The notes under the pieces: model-generated
What the model was told of the DNA's origin: nothing
Seen by the model: only the letters and a program-made list of their open reading frames with translations
The model's database searches: none
From: Botryosphaeria dothidea
Taxonomy: Eukaryota > Ascomycota > Dothideomycetes > Botryosphaeriales > Botryosphaeriaceae
DNA: 64,000 nucleotides
Assembly (NCBI GenBank): GCA_011503125.2
Contig: WWBZ02000082.1
Location: forward strand, 3,100,001-3,164,000
Direction: 5' to 3'
In this document: piece after piece, positions 22,675 to 33,981 of the stretch
Layout of the letters: every line of letters starts with the position of its first letter
Position numbering within the stretch: the first letter of the stretch is position 1
Position numbers and translations under genes: made by a program

Positions 22675-24780
22675 ATGGCTTCACTCGCCGAGGGCGCCGG
22701 CTCTTCAACTGCACGCCAAGCAGTCGCAAGTGAGGACACCGACGACCACGCCAATCTGGTTCACTACCCTCAGACAGATATGGCGCAGAACGAATCCCTA
22801 GACAAAATGACGGTCGGTGTCGCAGGTCGCATGCCCTTCCAGAAGATCTATGTTCGCGCTGCCAACGGAAAGAAGTCGACAACAAGATACAACCCGGAAG
22901 AGGATGCGCCGTCTCCAGAACAGACGGTGTCCATCTTGCCAACTACTGAAGAAAAGGTGGGACGCCCCAACACCATGGAGTTCCTCGTTGTCGGCTTGGT
23001 GCTTGCATCGGATCCCTTCAAGCAGGGCTTCCACTTGACAAGTCAAGTCAAGTCAAGCCATAAGGACCCCCCAGCTTTCCAAGATCAAGCTGACGGCCAC
23101 GCCCGCTTGGCAAGCCGACCCTCTAGAGGTAGCTTAACTTAACGGCTTAGAAGTTGGCTTAGATCCGTACCCTCTCACGTGTACCTACCTTAAAAGGCTT
23201 AACGTTATCCGTATACATCCATCTATACGCCCCTTAGAAGATCCGATATACTCCGTAAAAGGTCCGATTACTCGGCTAAGAGATTCCACTTACTTCTAAC
23301 TAATTAGATAGGTTATCTTTAAGATATTCTCTACTAACTAAGTCGTTATTATAAATAGATTCTCTGTATCGAAAAGATATAGAAGGATATAAAGAAATAC
23401 GCTTATCGCGTAACTTGATCTAAGATATTAATCCAAGAGGGCCCTGAGGGCCCGCTTGGCAAGTTAAGGCTTGAATTAAATAAGCGGAGGCTGAGCCCGG
23501 CTTGTCAAGCGGCTTGATCCAAGACTTGGTAAAATGGCTTGCCAAGTGGAAACCCTGCCTTCAAGTATTCCACCAAGGCTACTGGTAAAGCGAGAGACAA
23601 AGAAAGAGATCGAGCCCGCAAGGCCAGAGGCATCCTTCCTGCCGAAGCCAACGTGCTGAGGGCCATGGTCCCAACAACCGAGATGGTCAACGCAGGCAGC
23701 ATCAAGTATTACGTAGCCTGCTACTCAGTCATGAACCTTTGCGACATGCGTCTCATTTCAAGCGACGCGATCTTTTTCTTTTCAGAAATCTGGTCAGGCA
23801 TTTCTACCGAACTCGAAGTCAAATTGTGCAGGGTGGCGATCGGCTCGGCTTGCAAGATCCATGCAGCATCAGTCAAGGGGCCGTCTGAGAGAGTCAAGAC
23901 TGTCATCGAAAGACCTCAGGATCCGACGGCGTCCAATGCGCTGGCCGTAACCAAAGATACGAACACTGCCAACGGTCTCCTCATACAGTATTCTATATGG
24001 AGATTGTCGATGAATGACGGCACTCTGGAGGCTCTGCAACGGACTGTCAAAAGAGCCATGCCCGACCTTGCCAACAAACCCAGCAACGAGGGCACGGTCG
24101 CCTTCTATGATTTCGAATCTGCTCTAGAGAAGAATGATGCCCAGAAGCTCATCCAAGAAGTCAAGGTTTGTGCTTTATCCAGTATTGTGCCTTCTGTAGG
24201 CTGCTTGCTAATGCCCTCACAGGGAACTTACCCGAACGTGTGTTCTCTTGACGTGGATCTCATCATCAACCTCCACGCGGCTTTACGCAAGGACGACCTG
24301 GGAAACCAACTGCCATATCAAAGCCTGGCACCCTTCTTAGGTTTTGTTCACGATCGCGCTAGTGCTTCATGGGAGCCTGATATGCTTGAGCAAGTCGTAC
24401 GCCAGATTCTCCACGATATCAAGATCCTCAATAAGACACGATACACCTTTTCGGTTTCGACGGTGTCCGAACTGGCAGATGACTCCGAAGATCTAGCGCC
24501 TTTCGTATCTTCTGTACGCCAGACCTTGCTTGAGATCAGGGATTTCCTCTTGGCTCAGGCTACGGAGCTTCGGGAGCAGCATGGCGGCATACAGAGACAC
24601 ATCTCGACCAATGATCTGATGGTCAAGATCGGCAATTGCGTGGATAAGACGGCCTTGATGGTCCTGGAAGAGCAGGTCTTCGCTATCCATGCGGAGCAAC
24701 TGGCGACTAGAAATGGCAGGGGTGTTGATTACATTGACGAGCTGATTCAGTGGATCGACGTAGCTTTGGGCAGCAGGTAG
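22675..24780 (+). pseudogene. Unknown-function gene interrupted by a hAT-like element
   Basis: The 5' part (22675-23022) starts MASLAEGAGSSTARQAVASE and runs to LVLASDPFK. The frame then enters the insertion at 23023 and stops at 23142, so this allele would make a 155-residue truncated product. The 3' part resumes at 23566 (YSTKATGKARDKERDRARKA) in the same reading frame relative to the target-site duplication. It continues to 24780 with one probable in-frame 57-nt intron (24166-24222). The uninterrupted gene would have had a basic linker and a mostly helical C-terminal half (DLMVKIGNCVDKTALMVLEE, YIDELIQWIDVALGSR). I recognise no domain. The downstream half stays open for over 400 codons, so the insertion is probably recent. 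An N-terminally shortened product from an ATG at 23539, inside the element, cannot be excluded. Confidence 0.75.
23023..23557. mobile_element. Non-autonomous hAT-like transposon (535 bp)
   Basis: The termini are inverted repeats: the left end CAGGGCTTCCACTTGACAAG pairs with the complement of the right end CTTGCCAAGTGGAAACCCTG (18 of 20 identical). The CAGGG terminus is typical of hAT elements. An 8-bp direct repeat CCTTCAAG flanks it exactly (23015-23022 and 23558-23565), the hAT target-duplication length. Subterminal regions carry repeated TTGRCAAG/TCAAGTC motifs, as expected for transposase binding. The interior is AT-rich, contains a GGGCCCTGAGGGCCC palindrome near 23440 and has no transposase ORF, so it must be mobilised in trans. 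Confidence 0.92.
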
Positions 24781-25202
24781 GGCGGTATGGCCTCGGGCAA
24801 TAAGTAGAGAATACAACGGTAGACAAAAGTTTAGGGGGAAGTCTTTGGATACACATTGCACCAAGGAACCAGTCAGTATTGAATACAATTTCTTTGATGA
24901 AAAGTAGTACACGCATCTATAAACTTTTCTTAGTACGATTGAAACGGAAAGACACCAACTAGTCACAAGCAAGGACACAGCACGAGTCTCTGGTGCTCAG
25001 GTGGACATTCTTCCACTTTCACAGTATCTTCTCTGCACTGAAACGCCATAAGCTGCACATGTCGATCCCTTTGTTTTGTTTCATGAACATGTGCAGACAA
25101 GCTGGCCACGGAATTTGTTCGATTTAGGCCTCCTTTCCTTCCTCAGCCTCGGTAGTAGACACGAACATGTTTGCATCAGCGCCCAGCCGGTGAACAGAAA
25201 GC
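24781..25202. other. Intergenic region
   Basis: This lies between two plus-strand genes. No distinct element is seen. Confidence 0.5.
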
Positions 25203-26195
25203 ATGAAACCCTCGAGGCATAATGCGACAGAGCTCCTTCCGAAGGCTACTTCAAAATCCGAAAGAATATGGTTCAAGGAGGAAGTAGAGCCGATGCTGGC
25301 AGGTACTCATCGGAATGGTATATCCATTGAGGAGAGTGGTGTCGCAAGTTACAAAGACATGGTCACAAAGATCATGCGCTACAACTGTAAAGTGGCGAAA
25401 AAGGACCCGTCAGCACACCGCTCTCTCAGCAAAAATAACGACGACCAATGGCTGAGGGAGCACATCCAGGACCGGTGGGCAAGGCGGAGTGAGACTAGGG
25501 CCTGGCAAGATTTCGAAGAATACAAATCAGGCGTTGAGGCAGCAAATCGCGCGAGGATTGACAGCGGCGAGCCACTGAGCAGGGCCGACGAGAAATGGGA
25601 GCAGGTAACGGAGAAGAAACGGAAGCGAGCCGCAAACAAGAAGATGTGGGAAAAATGTGAGGTGCTAGTCCTGGAGGACTGGAAGAAGGAAACTGGCCAA
25701 GACTACGAAGATAAGATCCAAGAGCTGCTAGACCTGCAGACCGTGGTTGATATCCAGAAAGCCGAGCTCGATGCTCGCACCAAGACACTTCCGACACTGG
25801 TCTCTGAAGCAATTTCTCAAACGGGAGAGCTCACGGGGATTGCGGACAGTCATCTCCATATAGTGGACACTGAAGTCGATACCACGAAAGCTCTCCTGGA
25901 CCTGTCGGGTAAGAGTATGCGCCGGCTCCAGACCCGGATCAGCAGGCTCTCGGCGAAGGACGTCATGGACGCGGAGACTCGTAGGGAAGTGATGCAGGAG
26001 CGCCTGGCTCATCCCGAGGCTTTGACATTTATGTTCCAGGGCCGACATGATCTCGAAGCGGCCAAAGCTATCGCTAGTTCTACCAAAAGACTCGTGGAGA
26101 ACATGGAAGATGATTTGGAAAGGGTGTCCCTGGCAGCGATGGATACAATTACCGGGCTGAAAGATGCTATATTGGCCATGGATCTTCGGGGATGA
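25203..26195 (+). CDS. Unrecognised coiled-coil-rich protein
   Basis: This single open frame of 330 residues has no visible intron. It is highly charged and mostly helical. Heptad-like stretches occur around residues 130-200 (KRAANKKMWEKCEVLVLEDW, DLQTVVDIQKAELDA) and 275-325 (LEAAKAIASSTKRLVENMED). There is no signal peptide or membrane segment. It sits just downstream of the hAT-interrupted gene on the same strand. Both are of unknown function and may belong to a fast-evolving accessory patch, but that link is inference. The start at 25203 is the first ATG in frame; no upstream evidence decides it. Confidence 0.6.
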   Translation: MKPSRHNATELLPKATSKSERIWFKEEVEPMLAGTHRNGISIEESGVASYKDMVTKIMRYNCKVAKKDPSAHRSLSKNNDDQWLREHIQDRWARRSETRAWQDFEEYKSGVEAANRARIDSGEPLSRADEKWEQVTEKKRKRAANKKMWEKCEVLVLEDWKKETGQDYEDKIQELLDLQTVVDIQKAELDARTKTLPTLVSEAISQTGELTGIADSHLHIVDTEVDTTKALLDLSGKSMRRLQTRISRLSAKDVMDAETRREVMQERLAHPEALTFMFQGRHDLEAAKAIASSTKRLVENMEDDLERVSLAAMDTITGLKDAILAMDLRG

Positions 26196-26949
26196 GAAGT
26201 GGATAGTTGTGCATGTTATCAGACAGCTGAGTGGTGCGTGTGACCTACACAGTATGGCAGATGTGGGCACCGGTGTTGGCGGGGTCCAGAATGGAAAGTA
26301 GTTATTTTATTCCAATCGGATCTACACCGTTAGTCAAAAGTAGCCGCGGGAGTGGTTGCCCACGCGACCAAGACGGAAAAACCTGAACGGGGGACTCGGC
26401 GGGCTTGCGAGACGACAGGATCGGACCGGGATGACGTAAGGCGGATCCCTTTGTTGTTTTTGCGGCGCCCACTCCTGGACCGGCAAAGGCAGGTCGAGGC
26501 CGGGTGGTAAGCGACCGGGGCACGTCAGCGCGGAAAATTTTGCGCCATGGTGGTCGAAGCGGGCTACCGCAGAGCCGCGCGCTCCGGACGACGCTGCACA
26601 GGCGGCAGCGGCTGGAGAATGGCGGCAGAGGCTCTACCGCGTGCTGCAGGCGATGATGTCGAATGGGCGTTGGGTGGTGGCAGGGGATGGTCCCAACGCT
26701 GGTGGACGGAAGGCCGAGCGGAAAACTGGCGGGTGGCCGCCATCCCACGCTAGGCCGCTAGCTGCATGCGGCCGCGACATTTGCGTAGGCTTCTCCCGAA
26801 TTTCGCCGACCGCATTGCCGCTGGCCGAGCGGAAAGCTTTGAGCGACGGACATCTCTCCCGTAAAACTGTCCTCCTTCATCCTCTCCAAGTCCACTTCCC
26901 CATCTCCACTCCATTGACTCTTCCCGTCCTCCCCGTCGCCTCCGTCACA
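26196..26949. other. Intergenic region / MIR1 promoter
   Basis: This is GC-rich upstream sequence for the phosphate carrier. The final ~80 bases before the ATG are pyrimidine-rich (CTCTTCC-type tracts), typical of highly expressed fungal genes. Open frames here have no domain content. Confidence 0.5.
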
Positions 26950-28144
26950 ATGTCTACCGGCAAGGTCGACGCTATCAAGCAGAAGGTCGAGAGCGCCGCC
27001 GCTCCCGCCCAGCTGAGCGGCCTCCAGCTCTACTCCCGCTTCGCCTTCGCCGGCGCCGTCTGCTGCTCCGTCACCCACGGTGCCCTGACTCCCGTCGATG
27101 TGTAAGTCGCGCCCGTCACCTCACCCTGCAACCGCCATGCCGCCGCCCCTTCGCGCGGCCGCCGACGCAGACTTTTCACCGCCTCTGTACCGCGCCTCGG
27201 ACGCTGACCGCGTTATCTCTGCAGCGTCAAGACCTCCATCCAGCTTGACCCCGTCAAGTACAACCGCGGCTTGATCGGTGGCTTCAGGCAGATCATTGGT
27301 GAGAAGGGCTTCGGCGCCGTCTGGACTGGTGTCGGCCCTACCTTCGCCGGTTACTTCCTCCAGGGTGCCTTCAAGTTCGGTGGTTACGAGTTCTTCAAGC
27401 AGCAGGCCATCAACCAGCTCGGCTACGAGACCGCTGCCAACAACCGCACCGCCGTCTACCTCGCTTCTTCCGCCGCCGCCGAGTTCTTCGCCGATATTGC
27501 TCTCTGCCCTCTTGAGGCTACCCGTATCCGTCTCGTCTCCGATCCCACTTTCGCCAGCGGTCTTGTCAGCGGTTTTGGCAAGATCCTGAAGAGCGAGGGT
27601 GTTGGTGCTTTCTACTCTGGCTTCGGTCCCATTCTCTTCAAGCAGTATGTATACACCGCTATTTTTCAGTCAAAACCAGCCGCTAATCCACCGAATTCAG
27701 GGTTCCCTACACCATGGCCAAGTTCGTCGTCTACGAGAAGGTTTCCGAGGCTATCTACAAGCGCGTTGACAAGAGCTCCCTGTCCGCCCCTGCCCAGACT
27801 GCCGTCAACCTTGGTTCCGGTCTGATCGCCGGTTTCGCTGCCGCCATCGTCTCCCAGCCCGCCGACACCATGCTCTCCAAGATCAACAAGACCAAGGGTG
27901 AGCCCGGTGAGGGTACCACCTCCCGCCTGATCAAGATCGCCAAGGAGCTCGGTGTCCGTGGTTCTTACGCCGGTATTGGTGCTCGTCTGTTCATGGTGTA
28001 CGTATTCCTTCTTCTTTCCTTTTGGCTTCAACGTGCTAATCAGCTTCTAGTGGTACTCTTACTGCTGGTCAGTTCGCCATTTATGGCGATATCAAAAAGG
28101 CGCTCGGGGCCGTCGGCGGCGTAGAAATTGCTCCCTCGAAATAA
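26950..28144 (+). CDS. MIR1: Mitochondrial phosphate carrier
   Basis: This inner-membrane solute carrier imports inorganic phosphate for oxidative phosphorylation. Four exons (26950-27101, 27225-27644, 27701-27997, 28051-28144) join in phase to 320 residues, the usual length. The three carrier signatures Px[DE]xx[KR] are visible: PVDVVK (split by intron 1), PLEATRIR and PADTMLSK. Family blocks include [40 protein letters not shown] and [16 protein letters not shown]-rich, third-position-biased codons suggest strong expression. The start [15 protein letters not shown] follows a CCTCCGTCACA context. Two hairpin elements lie in its downstream flank. Confidence 0.95.
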
Positions 28145-28563
28145 ACGGACAATTAGAGTAGACTAGAGGGGGGTTGGATTAGTGGAAGATGCGTGTGGAA
28201 GAATAGAGTCCGTCAGCCGGGTGAAACTGGACGGCGGCAAAAGACGATTTCTTTTTTTTGCAACCTGCGTTGACTGTTTACGAGCATTTTTTTTGGGATT
28301 GCCTCTCGTCTTGACTAGCCTTGGAAGGGGGCCGTCCTGTTATAGAATAGATGTCTCCCGGGCGGGAAGAGAAAAAGAGGTTCGGGACTGTAACATAGGC
28401 CGCTTTACTAATTAGCTAGGGAATTAGATGGGGAGAGTTTTGATGCAATGTTGTTTTTCTCGCAATCATGGTGGTTCAGTGCAGATTGGACCGTGTCCAG
28501 GTCGTTTGATAAAGGATTCTACACTGCTAACGCGTAGGGATATTAGTCCGTCGTGAGGAAAAT

Positions 28564-28583
28564 GCTTGCTTGCTTGCTTGCTT
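28564..28583. repeat. (GCTT)5 microsatellite
   Basis: Five tandem GCTT units lie just upstream of the duplicated hairpin unit. Confidence 0.9.
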
Positions 28584-28683
28584 CTCAAGTTCAGCTTACG
28601 CGGGCCGATGTCACAATTCGATCATAGCTGCAGGGTTTCAGGAACGCGCGCTTGTAGCGGCCACGACCTTCAATAAAAATCTT

Positions 28684-28771
28684 CGTAGGGAGTGGAAGCA
28701 TTCGTCTGGACGCGAGTGTATTGCATTTTTAGGGACAAAGCCATCCGGACGAATGCTTCCACTCCCCATGG
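28684..28771. mobile_element. MITE-like hairpin (copy D)
   Basis: The left arm GGGAGTGGAAGCATTCGTC and the right arm GACGAATGCTTCCACTCCC are inverted complements, joined by an interior with GCGAGTGTATTGCATTTTT and AGGGACAAAGCCATCC. This is the best preserved copy along with copy C. Confidence 0.92.
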
Positions 28772-28886
28772 GACTCGTTATTCGCAATTTTATTTAGTCA
28801 AAGTGATTATACCGCGATGTCACAATTCAATCATAGCTGTAGGGTCGATTCGGGAACGCGCACTCGCAGGAAGAAAAGAAATTCTT

Positions 28887-28975
28887 CCATGGGGAGTAGA
28901 AGCATTCGTCCGGATGCAAGTGTTTTATATTCTCAGGGACAAAGCCATCCGTACGAATGCTTCTACTCCCTATGG
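28887..28975. mobile_element. MITE-like hairpin (copy E)
   Basis: The arms CCATGGGGAGTAGAAGCATT and AATGCTTCTACTCCCTATGG are inverted. The interior AGGGACAAAGCCATCC is shared with copy D. Both arms carry the same substitution (GTAGAAGC/GCTTCTAC), which suggests compensatory change or gene conversion between arms. Confidence 0.92.
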
Positions 28976-29433
28976 ACTGTAACGCCTCCAGGAGGATTCT
29001 TACTGGCTACGCGCCTCTCGTCGGCACTAGAGGCCGAGACCCTTCGCTAACAAAGCCTGCTCCCCTCCAACGTCAACGGCGCTCCAATGGCTGTCTTATC
29101 GGACCCTGGTGGCACGAGCAATAGTCTGAGACCCGGACTTGTCAACAAAGCTACGCCCCACATGTGAAAATGCGGGTGCTCCCCCGTGGGCCAGGTTTCT
29201 GCAGGATTGCCGGGATGCTACAGGGGCGGAGCAAGCTTCCATCTGCTTTTTCTCAGCCTGGCTCAGACTACTACGTAACTATCTGCAGCTAAGAGTGACG
29301 CGCCCGCAGCCAACTTTCCTGAATATTTATCATGCGGCGCGTCCTCTTCTTACTGCCGCCTTCTTCCTTTCTGCTTTGTTCGCGAGAGTCTTGATTAATT
29401 CTAGATCGTCCGTTTCTTCGTTCTACAGCAAAC

Positions 29434-31365
29434 ATGGGAGACATCAAAAGTGAGTTGGTCTCGTCTAATGTCTTGCTTGTACTAATGTAGCTTTCCAGAC
29501 GAAGAGCGCAAGCCGACCCCTGAGAATGCCACTCTTTTCCAGGGCTTCGAATGGAATGTGCCCGCGGATGGCAAGCACTGGAAGAGGCTGACGGCCGCGT
29601 TGCCCTCGCTCTCAGAGATTGGAATCTCCAACATCTGGCTCCCTCCAGGCTGCAAAGGTACTCCCACCAAAGCGCACTTTTCTCGCAAACAATAGACATG
29701 CTTACACGCAATTTGCCACCCAGCTTCGTCCCCGGAGGGCAACGGCTACGACGTCTACGACCTGTACGATCTCGGCGAGTTCGACCAAAAGGGCAGCAAG
29801 CGCACCAAATGGGGCAGCCTCGACGAGCTGAAGGCGCTGTGCGACAAGGCGCACGAGCTGGGCGTCGGCGTCTACTGGGACGCCGTGCTCAACCACAAGG
29901 CCGCCGCCGACCAGAAGGAGAAGTGCATGGCCATCGAGGTTGACACGAATGACCGCACCAAGGAAGTCTCGGAGCCCTACGAGATCGAGGGGTGGCTGGG
30001 CTTCGAGTTCGCCGGACGTGGAGACCAGTACTCGAAACAGAAGTACCACTGGTATCACTTTACCGGCACGGACTACAACGCTGCGAATGAAAAGAAGGCG
30101 ATTTACAAGATTCAGGGAGACGGGAAGGGGTGGAGCAGTAGCGTCGACAAGGAGCAGGGCAATGCAGATGTGAGTTCCCCCGACGGATGTGTTTATTGAA
30201 GTTTCCCTTCGATGAATGATTGCTGACGATTCTGGGTAGTACATGATGTTTGTAAGACGACCCCACCGTGCTCAGGGACGAACAAGACTGACTTGACTCG
30301 AGGCCGATTTAGACTACTCGCATGACGAAGTCATTACCGACGTGAAGAAGTGAGTTTGGAGAAGGGTTACCGCAGAATTCGGAACTAACATCACTCACAG
30401 CTGGGGCGTCTGGATCACCAAGCTCCTCGGCCTGAAAGGATTCCGACTCGACGCCGTCCAACACTTCTCCGAGCGCTTCACCAACGAATGGGTCGAGAGG
30501 CTCCGCGAGGAATGCGGAGACGAAGTTTTCCTCGTCGGCGAGTAAGTCTCAACCCCCTGCTCCCCGATATCTCTGCCAAAAAGAAGAAGACTCTAACCCT
30601 AATCACAGATTCTGGGTCGGCGACACCCCCACCCTGACCGAATGGCTCGAGAAGATGGAACACAAATTCTCCCTCTACGACGCGCCCCTCCTCTACAACT
30701 TCAGCAACGCCAGCACCAGCGAGTCCGCCGACCTGCGCAAGCTCTTCGACGGCACCCTCACCCAGGCCGAGCCCGTCAACGCCGTCACCGTCGTCATGAA
30801 CCACGACACCCAGCCGGGCCAGACCGTCGAGACCCCCGTCTCCGACTTCTTCAAGCCGCTCGCCTACGCCTTCATCCTGCTGCGCCCCCAAGGGTACCCC
30901 TGCCCCTTCTACGGCGACCTGTACGGCCTCCTGCCCGGCCCGGACACCCCGTTCGACGAGGCGGTCCCGCCCGCGTGCGCCGGCAAGCTGCCGGACCTCC
31001 TGAAGGCGCGGAGCCTGTACGCGTACGGCGACTGCGACGACTACTTCGACGAGCCCAACTGCGTCGGGTGGGTGCGGCGCGGGACGTGGGACCGGGGGCT
31101 CGGCGGCTGCGCGGTCGTGCTGTCGAACGCCGGGCCCGGCACGCGGCGCATGTTCGTGGGCAAGGACCGCGAGGGCGAGGTGTGGACGGACGCGCTGGGG
31201 TGGGCGCGCGACGGCGAGAAGGAGGCGGAGGTGGTGGTTGACGGGGAGGGGTTCGGCGAGTTTACGTGCGGCGAGTTGAGCGTGAGCGTTTGGACGAAGA
31301 GGGATGCGGAGGGCCGGGACGCGTTCCCGGTGAAGTTCGATGCGAAGATTTATGAGATGGCTTAG
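29434..31365 (+). CDS. Intracellular GH13 alpha-amylase
   Basis: This glycoside hydrolase family 13 enzyme cleaves alpha-1,4-glucan. Seven exons (29434-29449, 29499-29657, 29724-30169, 30240-30251, 30303-30349, 30401-30541, 30609-31365) join in phase to 525 residues. Conserved regions: VYWDAVLNHK (region I), GFRLDAVQHF with the nucleophile Asp near residue 244 (II), FLVGEFW with the acid/base Glu near 274 split by intron 6 (III), and VVMNHDTQPG with the transition-state Asp near 340 (IV). The N-terminus MGDIK.EERKPTPENATLF has no signal peptide, so the enzyme should be cytosolic, like the bacterial-type GH13_5 amylases of filamentous fungi linked to cell-wall alpha-glucan or glycogen. One exon is only 12 nt. 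Codons in the 3' exon are strongly GC-biased. Confidence 0.93.
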
Positions 31366-33981
31366 GTGGGCGTGGCGGAGATGCGAGATGTGCCTCGATT
31401 GCCCCTGGAGAGGTTGGCGTAGACTTCCTTTTCGTTTCCTGTTGGGGGGTGCTTCTTTGTTCTCTCCCTTTCTTCTTTTTTTCTACTTCATATCTTATAC
31501 TTTTTCCTAGAACTGGTTAATCAACTATTGGTAGTAATTCTAGCAACGGCCTTCACCCTTCTCCAGTTCGTCAGAAATCGTGGACAGGCCTGGCCACTCT
31601 CTTCCGTTCTTCCTTCCATTTTCAAACCCCCAACATTCGATGGGAAGCCAGTCTTTCTATCAGATAGAAAATTTCCCTTTACAGAATTTGAGACCGTCCT
31701 GCTATTTGTATTTACCACCTACGCACTGCAGATTACTGGGACCAGAGCCATCACCACACGACATCACTTCAGCCTTCCAATGAAGGCTCTGGGCACACAA
31801 GTTCAGACATCATGTCCAACCTTTGAGATCATCGCGTGTACATGCTACTAGAGGTGGAGGACTGATTTGGCTTCGGGAAAGAGCAGGCGCTGCAGAGGGC
31901 TCAGAGCCAGTTTCATGATCCCATCCCGCGAGGTGGATGGGGTCAAGTTGAGATGGATTATGAGGCTAAGGGCAGTTAAAAGGAACCGGGAGAGGGAGGT
32001 GTATGATTCGAAGTTCGAGACATTGGGAGATGTAGCGGATGCTCTGAGGAAAGATCTGGGAAGCATTCATAGACCGTGATGCCGTGAGGGTCGAGATGAC
32101 TCCGGATATGATTTTTCCTATAGGATAACTAGCAGGCTCTCTGGCCTCTGGTCAATAGGATCTTCATTCTATAATTCACCTTACACTATAATGTAGACTA
32201 TCATAATCGTGGCTCATTTTTAGAAGCTGGTTTACTATAAATAAAGGCTCGTAACATGCCACTCGGCGATATACACAAGGAGCTTGTGGCTAGCTTAAAG
32301 TATTATTCTCATGGCTGAATTCAGAAGCTACTTAACTGAAGTCATAGAACTATTAGTTTATAGCACTTAGGCCTTCGTTGCATCATTCTCATACTTGCGT
32401 TTAATTCGATCGAGCGTCCCGGAACCAAGCGTGGAGAGCGTGAATTACCCGACCCCACTAGGTCACGCTCTGACCACTCACTTTTGACGAACAAGGATCT
32501 TGCTTGCTTACTGCACGTATGTGTGTCAATATCTATTGGACGGCCGAGTTGGGCCAGAGGCGCATAGGAAATAGCAGTTCCCAAATTATAGCCAGGGCTG
32601 CGATGGCCTCCAGCTACGTCTCAGTCTGATCCCTCCGAGGAGAGAAAAAACTTTGCGTTCACGGCGCTCTTGACTTGAAACTGTATTCAATCGGAAAGTT
32701 AATTGTCGTGGAACAAATCCTACAAGTTCTCACAATATACATTCGTCTGCCGCCGAGCACATGACTACTGGAAGTGATTCGGGTCTGGGCTGAGAAGGCG
32801 GCTGGTCGCCGGACAGAAGTGACTTAGAAATCATTGAATTAGACGATGCAAGCCTCTTTATGTGAACCCAAATTTACCACAAGGCTCACGGTTAACCAGA
32901 TACCACAACCATGGAAGGGTGGGCCACAAAATTGTCCGCAGTCACCATATCGGAAGATACCTCATCGCCGCCGCGGATACGTGGGCCCGAGCTTTGGTTG
33001 GAATGAGCCCTCAAGGTATATTCCAAAGTCAACAGATGGAAAAAGAGAATTGCGTCACACTCTTCCCTACACACGACAATTGATAGACTTTTGGATCCGA
33101 CGTGGAGACCGAGGACCACAACAGGGCTCGAGGACAAACCAAGCTCGAAAACTGATGCCGTTCGAGAGTTAAATGGCATTGCATCAACAACCAACTTAGA
33201 CAAGACCGGTGATGCCACTATAGAGTTGAAATGTTCTTTATCATCAAAGTCTACCGAAGATTCAATGAAATGGCTGTGAGTCGAGCTACACGAATTTCTG
33301 TCACAAATAATGGCGCTTACTCAGAAAAGACACCTTAAACGGAGGACCGTGAGCCTTCGAGGTCCGTTGTTTTTCTAAATCGTTTCATCACAGAAGGCCA
33401 ATTTTCTGACTTTCGCTGCCAGCGTTCCGCTCGAAATCCCCCTGATATATCGATATGGATATTGTGATCCGACAACTCTTCACCCAAGTGCGAGAATGTC
33501 TGTTGAAACAATACCAACAAGGCTTCGAGATGTCACCAGGCGCCCTGAGATGTGACGGGCATGATCGAGAGAACAGTGACACGGAAGATGTATCTGCGAC
33601 CTGGTTGTACTATCCATTTCTTTCATTGGAAAAGGAACAGGATACGGTGCAGGAAATCAAAAGAATGGAGATTCGCTCAGGACCCTACTTCCGTCGCGAT
33701 ACAAGAACGAATCCACCTGGGAACGTGATAGGGTCCAAGGCTTCCGGAAATTCTTGCCCAACTCATCAAATGCGATCATCCATGTTCCCCAAGTTTGGAT
33801 TCTCATTCTTGGAGAAAGTACGTGAGATATTATTCGCATTGACAGTCATCACAACCGAATTGTTAAGCTGACATCTTTCTACAGGCCATATCTGGTCATG
33901 CAGCCCCGCATCGCCGGATGACATGTTGGCACCGTCCATTATCTGCTCCTCAAACGAAACTCACCAGATGTAGTCAAGGTG
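31366..33981. other. Gene-poor region, possible gene remnants
   Basis: This is lower in GC than neighbouring genes, with no intact gene. The plus-strand frame 33455-33817 (MDIVIRQLFTQVRECLLKQY, ATWLYYPFLSLEKEQ) is reminiscent of N-terminal parts of fungal CorA-like/ankyrin-associated proteins. It ends in a plausible GTACGT donor, but no downstream exon continues it in phase. I read it as a remnant related to the decayed genes that follow. The stretch 31.4-32.8 kb shows nothing I can name. Confidence 0.4.

Larger units (their letters stand above)
28603..28975. repeat. Direct duplication of a ~170-bp unit
   Basis: The segment beginning GATGTCACAATTCGATCATA (28603) recurs diverged at about 28817 (GATGTCACAATTCAATCATA). 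Each copy continues through a GAACGCGC motif and then a hairpin element. The two units are offset by about 210 bp. The copies therefore arose by local duplication of flank plus element, or both belong to a longer repeat. Confidence 0.75.
28145..29433. other. Intergenic region with paired hairpin elements
   Basis: This 1.3-kb stretch holds the MIR1 3' UTR, a (GCTT)5 microsatellite, two MITE-like hairpins (28684-28771 and 28887-28975) inside a locally duplicated ~210-bp unit, and the amylase promoter. No gene is called. Confidence 0.6.

Noticed and set aside
23440..23456. GGGCCCTGAGGGCCC palindrome as a terminator or binding site
   Set aside because: It lies inside the hAT-like element and is best explained as part of its interior.
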